64,000 nucleotides of DNA, from the NCBI GenBank assembly GCA_022113835.1, contig JAILWY010000015.1:5094001-5158000 (forward strand), given 5' to 3'. The translations under genes were made by a program, and so were the position numbers. Under the pieces are notes generated by a model, which saw only the letters and a list, made by a program, of their open reading frames with translations, was not told where the DNA came from and searched no databases. The stretch's first letter is position 1, and each line of letters begins with the position of its first letter. The stretch is from Atopsyche davidsoni. Taxonomy: Eukaryota; Arthropoda; Insecta; Trichoptera; Hydrobiosidae. Of this stretch, positions 10,201 through 25,552 are shown piece by piece.

Positions 10201-13200
10201 AAGTGATATGCACAAGCGAGTTCAGTGAACTACGATTGATTTAAATCCCCGTTGGTGACCACCTCTGCTTAAAACAATTGTATGATTCGTCCCTTAAATT
10301 TAGATACAGTATAAAATGTTTATCCTGAAGGGCCCTAAAATGAAAGCACAGTCCGTAAAAGTGCTTGCTGAAATTTACAGAGATGTGTAAACTTCTGCTG
10401 ATGAAGGGTTTTTATTTTGTAATTTAACAGCGGCACTACGACCTCTTATCACACCTTGCCGTCTTATTTAGAGCCGTTGCGAAAGGTGAACTAAATTAAT
10501 TATGCTTAAATGACGTAATACCTTAAAATATATAATATAAAATCTATTTAAGTTTTTATTGCCTAAAGATTCTTTATCTTTAAAAAGTGGAATAAGACGG
10601 CAAGTACTCGATCAAAAATAAAATATTTCATTCATATAAATCAGTTAGATAGTTAATTAGAAATGCGGCTGTTTCACTGCACATAGATAAAAATGTACTA
10701 ATAAATTGAAGAACACGTGAAATAAAAAATATAATATCGCTTTTATGTAATACATGTGACGTTTTTGACAGCTTATCAACCGTTGCACACGTTTAGCGGC
10801 CTTTCAAAAACCAGGCATACAGCGCACAATCAGCTGATATGATACGCCGATAAATATACAGATACGAAAAAAATAAGGGTTCCGACAGCAATATAACAAA
10901 AAAAATCACATCACAATTATTGTTTGATTATTTTCGCTGCGGCGCGCTCGTGCAACCGATTACAGAACAATTTCTCATAAATTTTTAATTAAGCTTTTCA
11001 CAGCACATAACCAGAATAATAGGTTTGTTAAAATATAAAGTAAAAATTTAAATAACAAAGCCGACTGTGAGGCCATCAAAAATGAAGTCCGCTGGAAAAG
11101 AGATGGATGGTGAAATACATTATTACGCTCCTATTAACCTAGTTCTAAAATATTTGTTAATTAAAAAAAAAAAGGATTTATTGCAAACACAGACAGATCA
11201 AAAGTACTAAAACATAAAATCTTACATAGAGTACACGGATGAAACAGTAGCATATTTAATCAAAATTTTAATTAAAGTTATGTTGTGAGCATTAAACTAA
11301 TTTTCTTGCAAGTGTTTTCTTGCAACAGTTTATTCTTAAATAAATTTAGTGACACTCAGACAACCTTATAGAACAAAGAAAACTAAAGGACACTAATTGA
11401 AGAAGGCAGTATACAATTAGTAATAAAATATCAGACACGCATAAGCGAAAGCATGCAGTGAGTGTAATAAAGATAAGCATTTAATATATGTAACAACACT
11501 TCGAAATACTACCAAACACGTGTTCATCGTTGATTAATTGAATATTATATAGTCAAATACTTCGTTGAATGACGGATGCAATGGTGCTCTTATAGTGTTT
11601 TATTGGTTAGTTGCTATTTTGGTCAAGTCTGTTCGAATTTAGTTGTTGAACAATCGATTAATTTTGTTGAACGACTGTTAAACAGCCAAACTATAGTAAT
11701 TCATATTTGCATTTTTGACAGACAAAATTTTAACCAATAATTAAATAGTTTAACAACCTATTGAATTCATTTTTTTCACAGAAGACTTGACAAACACACT
11801 AGTACGTGTGTGCAAAAATAAAAAAATTGTAAAGACAATAGCTTGAATTCAATGACTGGGTAGTATAAACTCGTTAATGTTTAAATTCAAATTTGCCCAT
11901 TATAACGCACAATAATAAAACAAACCCCATTTGAAACCGCTAGAAGAGACTAAGCCTACTTTTTTCGGAGTTAGTTCGCATTGTATGATAATTCCAGTTT
12001 CATTAAATCCGCACCTTTCACGCCTCTCATCCGTATTCATATTTACGTTTTAGCAGGCTGGTAATCCTAGGCGAGGGATTAAGCCTCATATGAATGTGAT
12101 GGCAAATATCAAACAAGGGAGGCACTTACACCCACAGGGGTAGGTTATATTTTCTCTTTGGAAAATTGTCAGCCTTTGTGAGCGTTAATAATATAATCCC
12201 ACGACTCGTTTCGGGTGCGTCTACGAGCGGCCCACCCCTCCCCAGGCCGCAGCCCCTTTAATGCTAGCAATTAATTTTATTTAAACATAATCGGTTTACC
12301 TTTATACTTAATTTGCGTTAATTCAGTGATGAAAAGCAGATGTACTCAAGTTAATGATTCAAAAAATCAACTATTGTAAGCACTCTCACTTTTCATCAAA
12401 ATTATCCAGCTGAAACTAATAATGCTAATTAACATTTTTCGACAAAACCTCGAGCGTAAAAACTTAACCAAAAAATATTATCCACAAAACTTTGAATAGA
12501 ACGTTTTATAATTATTAACCTTTTATGTCAGTTTAATAAATATAGAGAACAAAATAGAATGACTCATTTATTATAATTAAAAAAATACTAGTACTACTCG
12601 CATTTGCTGTTCTAAACCTAGTATAATTAAATACATAAATTTCTAATATATGTAGGAAATAAACATTTTATTATTTTGTGCGCGAATAAATAATGATTTT
12701 ATTAAAAATTATTGCCTGGTCTGACGATCACTCTTCACAATTGGCTGATTATTAAACAGCTGCCTATACGCCAGAAATAATAAATAGTCTTTTTGATTAT
12801 TGAACTGTAAATAAGCCCTAAAATCCAGTGCAACATCGTATGCTATATTCCATTCAACCACTCCCCTAGGTACAACCCCTACAAAACTCGACGAGAATCC
12901 CGATTTGGGGTGAATTCTTAAAAATATATGCAATATGCGCAGATAAACTCCTTTTTTTTTTTTTTCAGAATGAACTCTTAAATTTTATGTGAAATGATAA
13001 TACAAAAAAAAATTGTAAATTTCAATTATTTCACGTGTTTTTATTTACTGGCTAATCGTCGGCCACGTTTGAGGCTTCCTCTTGTGCTGTATAATAACGT
13101 AATCGGGAAAAATCGGGGGAAAAAAGACTGGCGAAGGGTGGCGACATTTATCGCCATTGACAAAGTACAATACATTTTGAATATATACATTGATTTATGC

Positions 13201-13420
13201 AATATTGTATGTGCAGTTGTCACTCAATTAAGAAATTAATTATTATTGTATAATAACCTACCATTTTGTGAAGTAAGTTCGGAAAGGATTTATGAGTTCG
13301 TATATATATATTTCCATGAATATTTATCAGTAAGCCGTAGTAATAAACGCGAAGTGCTGTACGTGGCACGCGTGGAATTGGATTAAAAAACACATCCATC
13401 TCGACATTTCAAAGGTAGGT
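10201..13420. other. AT-rich non-coding stretch
   Basis: About 3.2 kb of AT-rich DNA. It contains a GC-richer patch at 12040-12260 and a long T run ending in cag at about 12952-12967 that resembles a splice acceptor, but the downstream sequence is stop-rich. The short frames listed here show no domain. Confidence 0.5.
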
Positions 13421-13429
13421 GTGATAATT

Positions 13430-13660
13430 GAGTTAATGACTTTCTCCCAGGTGCGGAGGCGCTCTTGCCGGGGAGAACAGAGCGAGAGTGACTCGCGCTC
13501 GGCCGGGATTAGATTATATCTGAGGTGAAGTTTCGAAACAAGCGGCCAATTAATAAGAATTACGCGGGCGCATATCCAGCGTCGCGGCCGCCGAGCCGTG
13601 AATCTGTATTTAAAACGAGCGAACTTCGTGACGGGAGCGACAATGACTGAATCCACCTCA
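13430..13660. other. GC-rich island 6
   Basis: A GC-rich block with GGGAGAACAGAGCGAGAG near 13471, GGCCAATTAATAAG near 13543 and GCGGCCGCCGAGCC near 13584. A 117-codon minus-strand frame covers it, but the encoded sequence is not recognised and runs out into AT-rich DNA. Confidence 0.3.
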
Positions 13661-14217
13661 GAGTTGGCCAGGTGTGCCAATCACACAGTCAAATCAATCA
13701 CGTAATTATCCTACAACTTCATTAATTTTACTAAGCGTAGTTTATAAATAAGGCTCCAGTTGTCGCCTGATGAACTCCTGAGTCGAAATAGCTCAACAAG
13801 TATAAATATGTATTGTAATTGCTTCCTCACGTCTTACGCAATAGAACAATTAATACACTGAAAATTCAGAATTAGTGTTAGGACGGAGAAGTGCGCCCTA
13901 GAAAAAGCGCTGTGTTACAAAAAGCAGCAGTGATTCAACTGAGTCTAATTAAATTATAGAGAGAAGTTAAAATAGCATCTTATCGGCGGTAACTCCGTTT
14001 CGGCTATCTTTATGATTTGTCGAGTGAGCGGCTCCTTTGTTCAAGCGCTGACCCCGTTGACGGATAACCTCAGCGTTACTTTATGGTTTCCGTTGTCTGC
14101 ACAGACAGTTTAAATGTGTCTGTTGGCACAATTCTCGGAAGACCCGGCTTTATCTTCTGCGGTAGACGAATATATGATAAAATAATTTACACTACGTTAA
14201 AATACATGTATTCTGTA
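13661..14217. other. Mixed non-coding stretch
   Basis: AT-rich with a more balanced block at 13980-14160. No feature was recognised. Confidence 0.5.
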
Positions 14218-14382
14218 CAAAGCTCTGGAATTTATATCTGATATTCCTTCTGCAGCAGGCTGCAGAAACAATAGAAAGAGCACCCCCTACCTCTACAAGG
14301 TACTTTAAAAACACATCCCTCCATAATCATTCCATATACAATCCATTATCGATCCTTTACACACGCTCAGGGTACAGAATGA
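14218..14382 (-). repeat. Dispersed repeat family A, copy 3 (5' part)
   Basis: Read on the minus strand it starts near ccattctgtaccctgagcgt (a few bases in from the family start) and runs through gtttctgcagcctgctgcag to the cagagct block, then stops, so it lacks the 3' half of the family. It contains both the segment missing from copy 2 and the segment missing from copy 1. Its 5' end abuts an (AT)8 run at 14382-14397. Confidence 0.65.
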
Positions 14383-17080
<2,698 letters not shown>

Positions 17081-17350
17081 GTCATTGGGCGGAGATTTAT
17101 CACGGAGGAAAAATAATATGATTTAGCATTGACGTCGCAGCGGGCGGAGTCGGGTGCTCGACATACGGGGGGATGAAAAATTGTGGACGTCCCGCGACAC
17201 CGGAGGGCACCGGCGCCAATGGCGGAGGGTTCAAGTTTCAAAAATAATCTCGACACTTCCTGCAATGATGGGGGAGCGAGAGGGCGACCTCCGTCACGCT
17301 CCCTTGCCTCGGATCATTCGGGCGCTTTGTCTCCGACTCGATGTTTATTT
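17081..17350. other. GC-rich island 7
   Basis: A GC-rich block with overlapping frames on both strands, which indicates composition rather than coding. It includes TTGACGTCGC near 17130 and GGCGCCAATGGCGG near 17211. Candidate regulatory island. Confidence 0.3.
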
Positions 17351-19080
17351 TTAGTGTAGTAATGAAATCGCCCTGGGATTGAAATCGTTGTTGACAAACC
17401 TTTAACAATAGGGAAGAACAAAAGCGAGGCAAACTCTCCGTAGCATGGTGATGATGATTATAAACACGAGGTGTGAGTGAAATTACAAGTCATATCAATC
17501 TTCTTCGATTCTGGGGGGGGGGCGCGATTCATTTGAAAATCGCCTTAATAGACATGCCGATGCAACAAAGCATCTAACCTTACCTCCGATATTGATTCTC
17601 CAGACAAACCACATAAGTAATTATGGCGACTGTAGGCAACACGAGGTACTTGGTGATGTTGCAAGATCGTAATGAACTAATAGTAAATCAAATCCATAAA
17701 CTGGTTTTAAGAGATAGATGACTGGTAATCTCATAATAATATTTCCAATCACCGAGATATTCTCATATTGTGTAAAAAAAAGATATGAGGAAACTTAATG
17801 ATTAATGCAATTAACCTTAAATAAACACCTGGACTTATTTCGATATATGAAGAAAAATAATTTATTATGTGATTATAATAATAACTATTAACACATAGGC
17901 TAACAAAAATAATTGTAGTATTTAAAAATCTACTCATCTTCTAGTGTAAATACATCAACGCACCAAAGCGGAAGTAGCTGTTCAGCCTGTGAAACTAAGC
18001 ATTCTGGTAAAACATCACAAAGTAGGAGATAACATATAAGTCAATTAGCTTATCTAGAATGCCTCATATTCTAGTAAATATACTTTATTGCACTTAGTGT
18101 CCGGAAGTTGCTTATTATTCAGGACGTGAAACTGTAGTGAAACTGAAACTCCAGCTAGAAACACACGCGTAAGCTATTATACCTTTTATCATACTGAAAC
18201 AACTATGCTGAATTTGAATCTTCCTTTACACGATCAGCATATCAGCAAGTTTTCTCTCTCGGAAGGGATGCCGCCCTCGCGTGCTTTGTTTGAGTTTCGG
18301 AGGCCGGGCATGCGGGTCGGGGTTCCTATTTCCAAAGGGCTAGTACTACAGTAATAGGCTATATATCTATGTTTTACGTGCACGTCCTTTTGTGATGTGA
18401 ATATTGAATTTAATATATTTTATATTTACAAAGTCGATATGGATTAAATTTATATAAAGCATATTTACAACGAGAGATTGTTTCATTATTCCGTTCAGAA
18501 GGTATTTCGTAATCGTGCCTTAGTGGGAATGTGTAGTAGTGTGAAGAAGTGTACATAATGAGTGACTGCTTGGACAAGACCTGTACCTGAGAGCTTTCCT
18601 TCCGCACTGAGCGACAATGTGACAGAACCGGATTCTACATAGGCACAGAGCTTCCGTAAGACAAATAAATACTCTTTTTCCAGTGTATTCCCTTAAGCCA
18701 TACTGTAAGAAAGGTATTTCATGTCCATACTTCGTTTGCTTTGTTCCTAACTTCTAGAAGCGAAGGCTCTGATAACTGACTAAAAATATGTGTTCCCTGG
18801 CAGCCTCTTTGCTACTGACTGGTGACCTGACGGGAGTTTTTAATTATAAAATAATACAATATTTTAACACCGCAATACGCTTTCAACGATATAGCTTTCA
18901 AAATATATTCAAACATAACAATGATGAACAAAACTTGATTCAAATTTCGGTTAATTGATCTGTTTCATATTCGTAGTAATTCAATTATGTTAGATAATAA
19001 TATAGTGAATCATCTAGCATATTCTAAAAATGTTAGTATGATTGATGTAGGCAAGTATTTCAGGCTGTCAGTTGCACATA
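17351..19080. other. AT-rich stretch with a G10 run
   Basis: Mostly AT-rich. A G10 homopolymer lies at 17513-17522 followed by CGCG. A small GC-rich patch occurs at 18240-18320. Short frames at 17749-17937 and 18410-18607 are unrecognised. Confidence 0.5.
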
Positions 19081-19300
19081 TTTCAGCTGTTAATTTCAGA
19101 GGGACCAGCCCCGAGGAGTAACAAGATTTAAATGAACCGAGAGGAGACGGCGCGGGGTGACAGTCGGGGGGATGGGGAGGAAGCGGAAGAGTGAGTGATG
19201 GTCGGGAGGGGAACCAAAACGGTGACTAGCGGCGATGGGAGCTCCCCTGCAGCCGTAATGTATGACAAAGTGCATTTAGGGGAGAGAGCGCCGCAAAATT
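19081..19300. other. GC- and purine-rich island 8
   Basis: Strong purine bias on the plus strand with several G-runs between 19152 and 19220, giving quadruplex potential and GAGA-like AGAGGAGA/GAGAGAG motifs. No exon signal is present. Possibly regulatory, on composition only. Confidence 0.3.
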
Positions 19301-21230
19301 GACTTTAATGTGTTTAATCTATAAACGCGATAATCTTAAGGTATATCAGATGAGACACTCTAAATCATGGTTACTTAGCCATTTTGCATGCGTAAATTTT
19401 AAAATATAATTGAATAGAAAATGGAAAAAAATGGTAAACAAAAAGGCATACTAACATATATATTATAAGCATACATTTTGTTTATTTTTTTTATTTTATC
19501 GATTGAATTTTATATTACCAGCAGTCTGCACCAGTTGTGACCAACCCATAGATTGCGCGCCGCATGTGGTGATTTTTAAATTGGCTCATTGGGAGTGGAT
19601 ATTTGCTGTCTCTATAATTTATTTGCTCCATTAAATTCAAATATCCCATTGAAATATGAAAATTAAGTATATTTATATAATAAAGATGGCTCGCACTGAA
19701 ATTTTAAATTCATAATTGGCTCGAGCACAGTTATCCGCCTCTAGTATGTAGTATCGCTACATTTCACTAGCACATTTATTTTTTATTGTTCATTTACTTA
19801 CTCTAGCACAAAATATTACACCATTCCTACGCACGCGTATACCTGCAATCAGCATTCATCGAATATGCATTCAATTAACTAAACAATACAGAGACAGCTT
19901 TCCCCATCGCTTTTGCACACATCGATACTTGTTTATATGTTTGCACAATTATTTTTTTTAAATATTTGTTATTATTAATTATGTACTTTTTCTTTTGCAT
20001 TATTGGCAATCAATTTTATATTCTCGATTCTATCCAAAATTTATGGATCAGTTCGAAACGTTACCGAAGGTTAATTCTGACAAAGGACAGCGATATTGAA
20101 CAGAGATAAGTTGTTGGTAGTTAAATTCTATTATATCGTAATTAATGAAATATATACACGCGGGGCTGGTCCAGAGCCAAGGGTGGGCGGAGGTACCTCC
20201 CTCCCTAATTAGTCGAGATTTACTCCCCTAGGTCCACCAAAACTAAATACCCGGCGAATCAAATTACTCAAACAAGGCACATTTATTACTCCCGCGGTAT
20301 TGAATTCAGTAATTAATAATATTATAATTGATTTGGGGCACTAATTTTGATTTCATACCCCAATAAACTCCACATGATAGTCTTTGCATTTACAATTTGA
20401 GTAATCATAGGGACTTGTTTTAATTTAGGATTTTTCTGTGCAACCAAGAGCCTTTAACATCAATATTTTAAAATAAGTTTTTATTTTTAGCAAGCATTTA
20501 AATAAATAGATAATAATTAAAATCTTAAATATTCTATTTGATATATAGTAGTAAAGTAGTTAACATAATTAAATAAAAAAATTAACATTCGAATAATTAA
20601 TTATTATCTCAATTGATAAAATATTTAATGTTAATAATGTTGACTTATTAATCTTAAATTTATTTATTATTCGTTATTACCCTGAAATCATACAATAATG
20701 ATCATGCCAATTACAGGGAAACATAACGTTTTAGAAAGAACATACGCAAAACGTGTATGTGATTACACCAAAAGATAACACATATAATATATATAAGCAA
20801 TATGAAATTTTAAATAACAAAATTACCAAATATATATTACATTGTGAAATTAAGGAAATATATACATATTTCTTAAATAGATAGTTTATTATGTTGTCTT
20901 AAATCTCAGATAAGCTATTTTCTAAATTTCTATATAAAATCCTAGATTCATCATTGTGTTTTATTCTATATTTCTATCCTATATTAATAAATTAGAAAAA
21001 TTTCTAGTACAACAATAAAATGATATTTTTATTAAATTTGTGAGGAATATCAGTAAATCTACCTATAAAAAAACCCTAGATTCACTTTACGCGACACACA
21101 TGTTAAAAACCGCCGATCACGATAATAATGCCTCAGTATCGAGTTATAAACTTTATAAATAGACAAAGAAACGGTGTACATAAGCCAAAGGTCGAGCATT
21201 ATAAAAATAAAATAAAATAGCTATTTACGT
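19301..21230. other. AT-rich non-coding stretch
   Basis: AT-rich DNA with a balanced patch at 20155-20250 that includes gggctggtccagagccaagg. No feature was recognised. Confidence 0.5.
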
Positions 21231-21500
21231 GCAGACCAAATCGCCCTTATCGAAAACATATAAAGCGGTGTTCCGGAGCGGGTTATTTATTTGCCTGGCG
21301 TATTCGGTCTGGATCGCTTTACTGCCTGCGCTAAGGAGTTTTCAGATTATCGGTAACGAAGCATTCTGCCCGAGATACGATAAATAACGGCCCAATAGAG
21401 ATGGGACTCTTCGATACGGGAGTGGTCGTCGCGTAATGGCGCCGGAGATGCTCCTTGTACACTGAGACTGCCAAGAAAGCGCTTTTTAAGGAACACAAGA
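21231..21500. other. GC-richer island 9
   Basis: A balanced-composition block rich in CG dinucleotides (for example gtaatggcgccggagatg near 21433) within AT-rich flanks. No coding signal. Confidence 0.25.
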
Positions 21501-21879
21501 TTATAAATCAATTGAGGATGTTGTGCAAAAATATTTATATATTCAAAATAAACAGGATTTAAAAAAAATATATAGTAAAATTTTATTCTTTCGCGTCAAT
21601 TTAAAGTTTGTAAAACTGCAGTACAAGACGGTTGGAGAATATATTGAATTTTTATAGAAAACCATAAATTGGCAGAGATGTTTCGATTTATAAGAAATGA
21701 GACGAGAAAACTGAAGAAAATTTGAGCGCATACAAGCGGGATGCATTCTAAAAAGGCTACTTGTAATTTTATTCAAAATAGGCTACGCCATGGCGTCGTC
21801 GAGCGGTTACTCCCAAAAGTATGAGGATCACATGCAAATGCGTAATATTTGAATCGAGGTTTTATTATAGCGAAGATAG

Positions 21880-22640
21880 CTATGGGAGGGAACTCTTACC
21901 ACGGCCGCAATAAACTCGGTATGATAAAAATATAAACTGCAGGAGAATCCAAGGCCTCGCTGTGTTCGCAAGGCGCCGTGCATACGTGAGAAGGGAGAGC
22001 GGAAAGCACGTTCCTTTGCACCAGAAGCACAAACTAGGCCAGCGGGTCACAGGCGCCGGCATCTGCCAAGACTCGGCAGGCCAAACTCATAAAGATACGC
22101 GGGGAAATACCGCCACGACCTCCCCCCTCTCCCAGATGATAGTTTTCTTTATCTCTGCTTGTTTTGAGGCTCTTAGAATATTGCGTTCTTATGGCCACAT
22201 GTGGGTGGGATTACATAAGATTTTGACGAACATCCATTCGTATCGTAAATAAAAAGCAGGTTACAAGAAAAGGAGCTGTGTAGACGATGTAAAATGATGA
22301 ATCATAAAGAATAAAATTTCGATTTGCTAGGATTTCATGTATTGCTACTAATTCACACCGAGCACATAATGGGCCAATCATGCAAATTTTTTCATGTGTC
22401 AATAAAAAAATATCAGTTTGCCGCACAGTGCGCCCCCGAGCGCCCGCAGCCGGCCCCTGCTTTATTGTCCGAACTCGCGTGTCCCGATCATGTGCTATTT
22501 GCGACCACTGTGCGAATCGTCGCTGCACCCCGACCTTCACGCAGACGCGAAAACGAAGTTTTCGCTGGAAATTAAGCCTCCTTTTCCAACGTCTACGCAA
22601 TATGATTGATGGATAATCCAGCTTTCGGCCGCGAACCCAC
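21880..22640. other. Long GC-richer island 10
   Basis: Two GC-rich blocks (21950-22130 and 22420-22640) with many overlapping frames on both strands, up to 146 codons on the minus strand. None encodes a recognisable domain, and simultaneous openness on both strands is expected from CG-rich, stop-poor composition. Candidate regulatory DNA. Confidence 0.3.
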
Positions 22641-23270
22641 AATGTCTTCAATTACAAGTTATAAATAATGTATGGAATAAAATATTTTTTTAAAAATATG
22701 AATTCAATAGTAAAAAAATATACATACCGTAGCAAAGAGTGTGATTTATGAGTTTTATATTTTACAAATTCGTTTTTGAAACGAATAAGAAAATTTTGAA
22801 ATTACAGATACGAAATATTACAATGTTTTGAGTTGTTTTCCTGAAGCCTAACAGCCACTTAATTTTTATTTGTATTATTATTTTTTTATATAGAGATAAC
22901 AAATAATCTCATAAGCAAAACAAGGAGTCGACTTCAAAAGAGTTGCAAACTTTTTAGGGCTTGAAATTTTCAAAGCACGGTAGCTAACCGACAACGGGAT
23001 CCCAAGTTCAAACCAGGGCAGAGCAATTCTAGCTTTTTACAATATGTACTATCAATATACTAACTTTTCTTAGTCTTCAAACAAAGGAAAAATGATTGAT
23101 GATTTTACAGAATTGATACTACAAGAAAAATTCAAAACCATTAAACCAAAATCAACAAAACATTAAAATATATTATTAAAAATCTTGACAAAAATATGTT
23201 TTGGGGATATATTTTTTATTATTATTTTAGTGGCAGCAATATGTTAAAAACAGGCTAGTGTACATTTGAA
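22641..23270. other. AT-rich stretch
   Basis: AT-rich. A sequence near 22980-23030 (gatcccaagttcaaaccagg) resembles a tRNA T-arm, but no cloverleaf can be built around it. Confidence 0.45.
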
Positions 23271-23274
23271 GTGA

Positions 23275-23800
23275 AGATCCGGGCACCGAAGTAATGAGGC
23301 TTCAATGCGGCACAATTCCAAGGTAGGTGATACATCACTCCGGTTTACCGCTCACGTGGAGCAAATAAAGAGTCGTTAGCAACTGACCTAGCCTTTATTT
23401 GGTATTTGCCCGGGACCCGAAACACGCGCGCGCGCTGAAAGCACAAATTTCAGCGAATAACTTAGGCGAAAGTGGCCGTTAACGTCCCGCGCGCTACTCC
23501 GCCGGGGATTCCCGAAACCGACGTGTCTTTCCGCAAAAAATGTACACGGCCAATAACCGTAACGGCGGCCCACCCCTTCGCTTCGACCGAATTGCGATGA
23601 CTGATTCCAATGCTGAAAATGTCCTTTTTCAGAATTTCGGGGGTGACTTTCAGGGCGAGTTTCTCGGTATCGCTTCAATAAAAGAAAAACACCGCAACAC
23701 TACACTACCGCGAAATCACTGGAAGTGCGGTAAACCCAAACCTTCGAGATTATCGACTGTTCACCGGCTGGAAAATATAGACGGAATGTTCGCACATTCG
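23275..23800. other. GC-rich island 11
   Basis: A long block of elevated GC with a (CG)n-like stretch near 23426-23435 and CG-rich sequence to 23580. Two 96-codon frames overlap on opposite strands and neither is recognised. Candidate regulatory island. Confidence 0.3.
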
Positions 23801-25496
23801 TTCATATTAAATTCTGTTAAATGCAATTAAAACACGCTAGTTCCTTATCTTTTATTCAGATCAATATGTATTTTGTCAAATATGTGCATAGTATGCTACA
23901 CAAAAAATGTTACCTTTGAGGTGCTATGAACCGTATTATGAAAAAAACGATGCCATAATTGGCGCAAATCCTGAAAAAATGATACTGAAATGCACCCAAA
24001 TAAAAAATATACATCCGGCGGATCCAATTTTCAATATCTACAAATAATGATTTTTATGTTATTACATTGGACATTTCATTAAAGAAAATACCATTTTTTT
24101 AAAGTATTAATATGATCGACAGTAAATAATACATGCGACATTACGTTGTATGTTAAAAAAAATTGATGTTAAAAAATCAGAAAGAATTTGCTGTGTTTTT
24201 TACATTTTCTTTTTAGTAATCAAGAGGTCCAGAAATAATGTTGATAAAAGCAGCCCTCAGTCAGAATTTTTCTTATTTGAGCTCTAAGCGGATAAGTCTT
24301 TTTCCTCACTGGCAATCGACGCAATCTAAATTCGGACTTCTACGGAAACCCAGCAAAAAGTTTCACGGATTTATGCCGTTCGTTTACCGGCAGATTTATA
24401 AACGAAAAAGACTATTAGGCCCGTGGAGGAGAGCGCGGGATCTAGTAGCCCTAACACGAACATGAAAAAAGGTTTTACTTTCGAAAAAATGCGTTTCTCA
24501 TATATGATTCAATGTGAATATGAAGAACCTCGTGAGTAACGTACAACCCTTTGAATCTAAAATTAAAAAAGTGGGCGATACTGACCTCAGACGGATTCTT
24601 GCAGAATCTACGTGCATTATGAAAACGGTAAAAAACATATAAATTATACAAAAAAAAATGTTACATATCACAATATATCGTCGTAGTTATCTTTCAGGTA
24701 AATATCGTTGGTGAATTTGATTTGAATAACAAATCTTTAAGTTTTTTGATTGTGGTACAAATAGAACCATGGTTACAGGAGTCACGGCAGCTATATGTAG
24801 CTGATCCATTGTATGCCATGATGATAAGCCATAACACGAGCAGGGAGGTATTGAAATATTAACAAGTATTTTTTCTACTTAAGTGACACAAAATTTCACA
24901 AAAAGATTGTTATTTTATAAGTTTTTACAATTAAATGTTAATATTTTAAATTAATTCATATGATCAACTTAAATTAAATTTATATATTTGAATACATATT
25001 TTATCAAGTTTTTATTTCCAAAAATACTGAAAAGTAAATAATCTTAATATTTTAAGACCATAAAACGGATCCTGAAAACAAATCAAAGCCTTATTCTGTC
25101 ATGAAACAAACAAAAAAGTCAGGAATCAAAAGAACTTTCGCGTAAATAAGAAAACCCCAAAATATCGAGACTGATGAAATTCGCGGAATTTTCCAGCATT
25201 GAAGGATGAACGGAAAAGTGTTTTTCACAAACAAAACGAAAATCAAAGGTTCACCCTGACAACGTGACGCTTTTTCCGCTCGACGTCTACTGCACAAGAC
25301 AGCCGCAAAAATAATAATTATTATAAATACCACACAGACATTGGGATCCTGACCAAGAAATTAATGTGAGAATCGAGACAGCACGTAGTACATTTAACAA
25401 CGTAAAAAAGTATTATGTGCCAGAGAAAACTCGCTGGAGTTTCACCAAATGTTATGCTGTCACAGTTCTTCTTTATTGAGCTGAGGCCTGGACACT
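23801..25496. other. AT-rich non-coding stretch
   Basis: AT-rich with a balanced block at 24230-24470 and another at 25090-25310. Near 24798 a short near-palindrome (cagctatatgtagctg) occurs. Frames in this interval are unrecognised. Confidence 0.45.
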
Positions 25497-25552
25497 GGTC
25501 AATGGAAATGGTTACCAACCTTCTCTGAGGAAAGGCACTTGGAGAAGAAAAA
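25497..25552 (+). repeat. Repeat family A, 3'-end fragment
   Basis: Matches only the last 50-60 bp of family A: the gttaccaaccttctctgagg block followed by aaggcacttggagaagaaaa. A copy with just the 3' end fits 5' truncation during retroposition. Confidence 0.55.

Noticed and set aside
12952..12970. Strong polypyrimidine tract with CAG as a splice acceptor
   Set aside because: The sequence that follows is stop-rich in all frames and has no donor or codon character; a poly-T run is common here.
22211..22651. 146-codon minus-strand frame as a gene
   Set aside because: Four plus-strand frames overlap the same GC-rich block, there is no domain, and the C-terminal part reads as AT-rich hydrophobic noise.
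22975..23030. tRNA-like B-box on the plus strand
   Set aside because: Only the T-loop-like motif is present; no stems of the correct length can be built.
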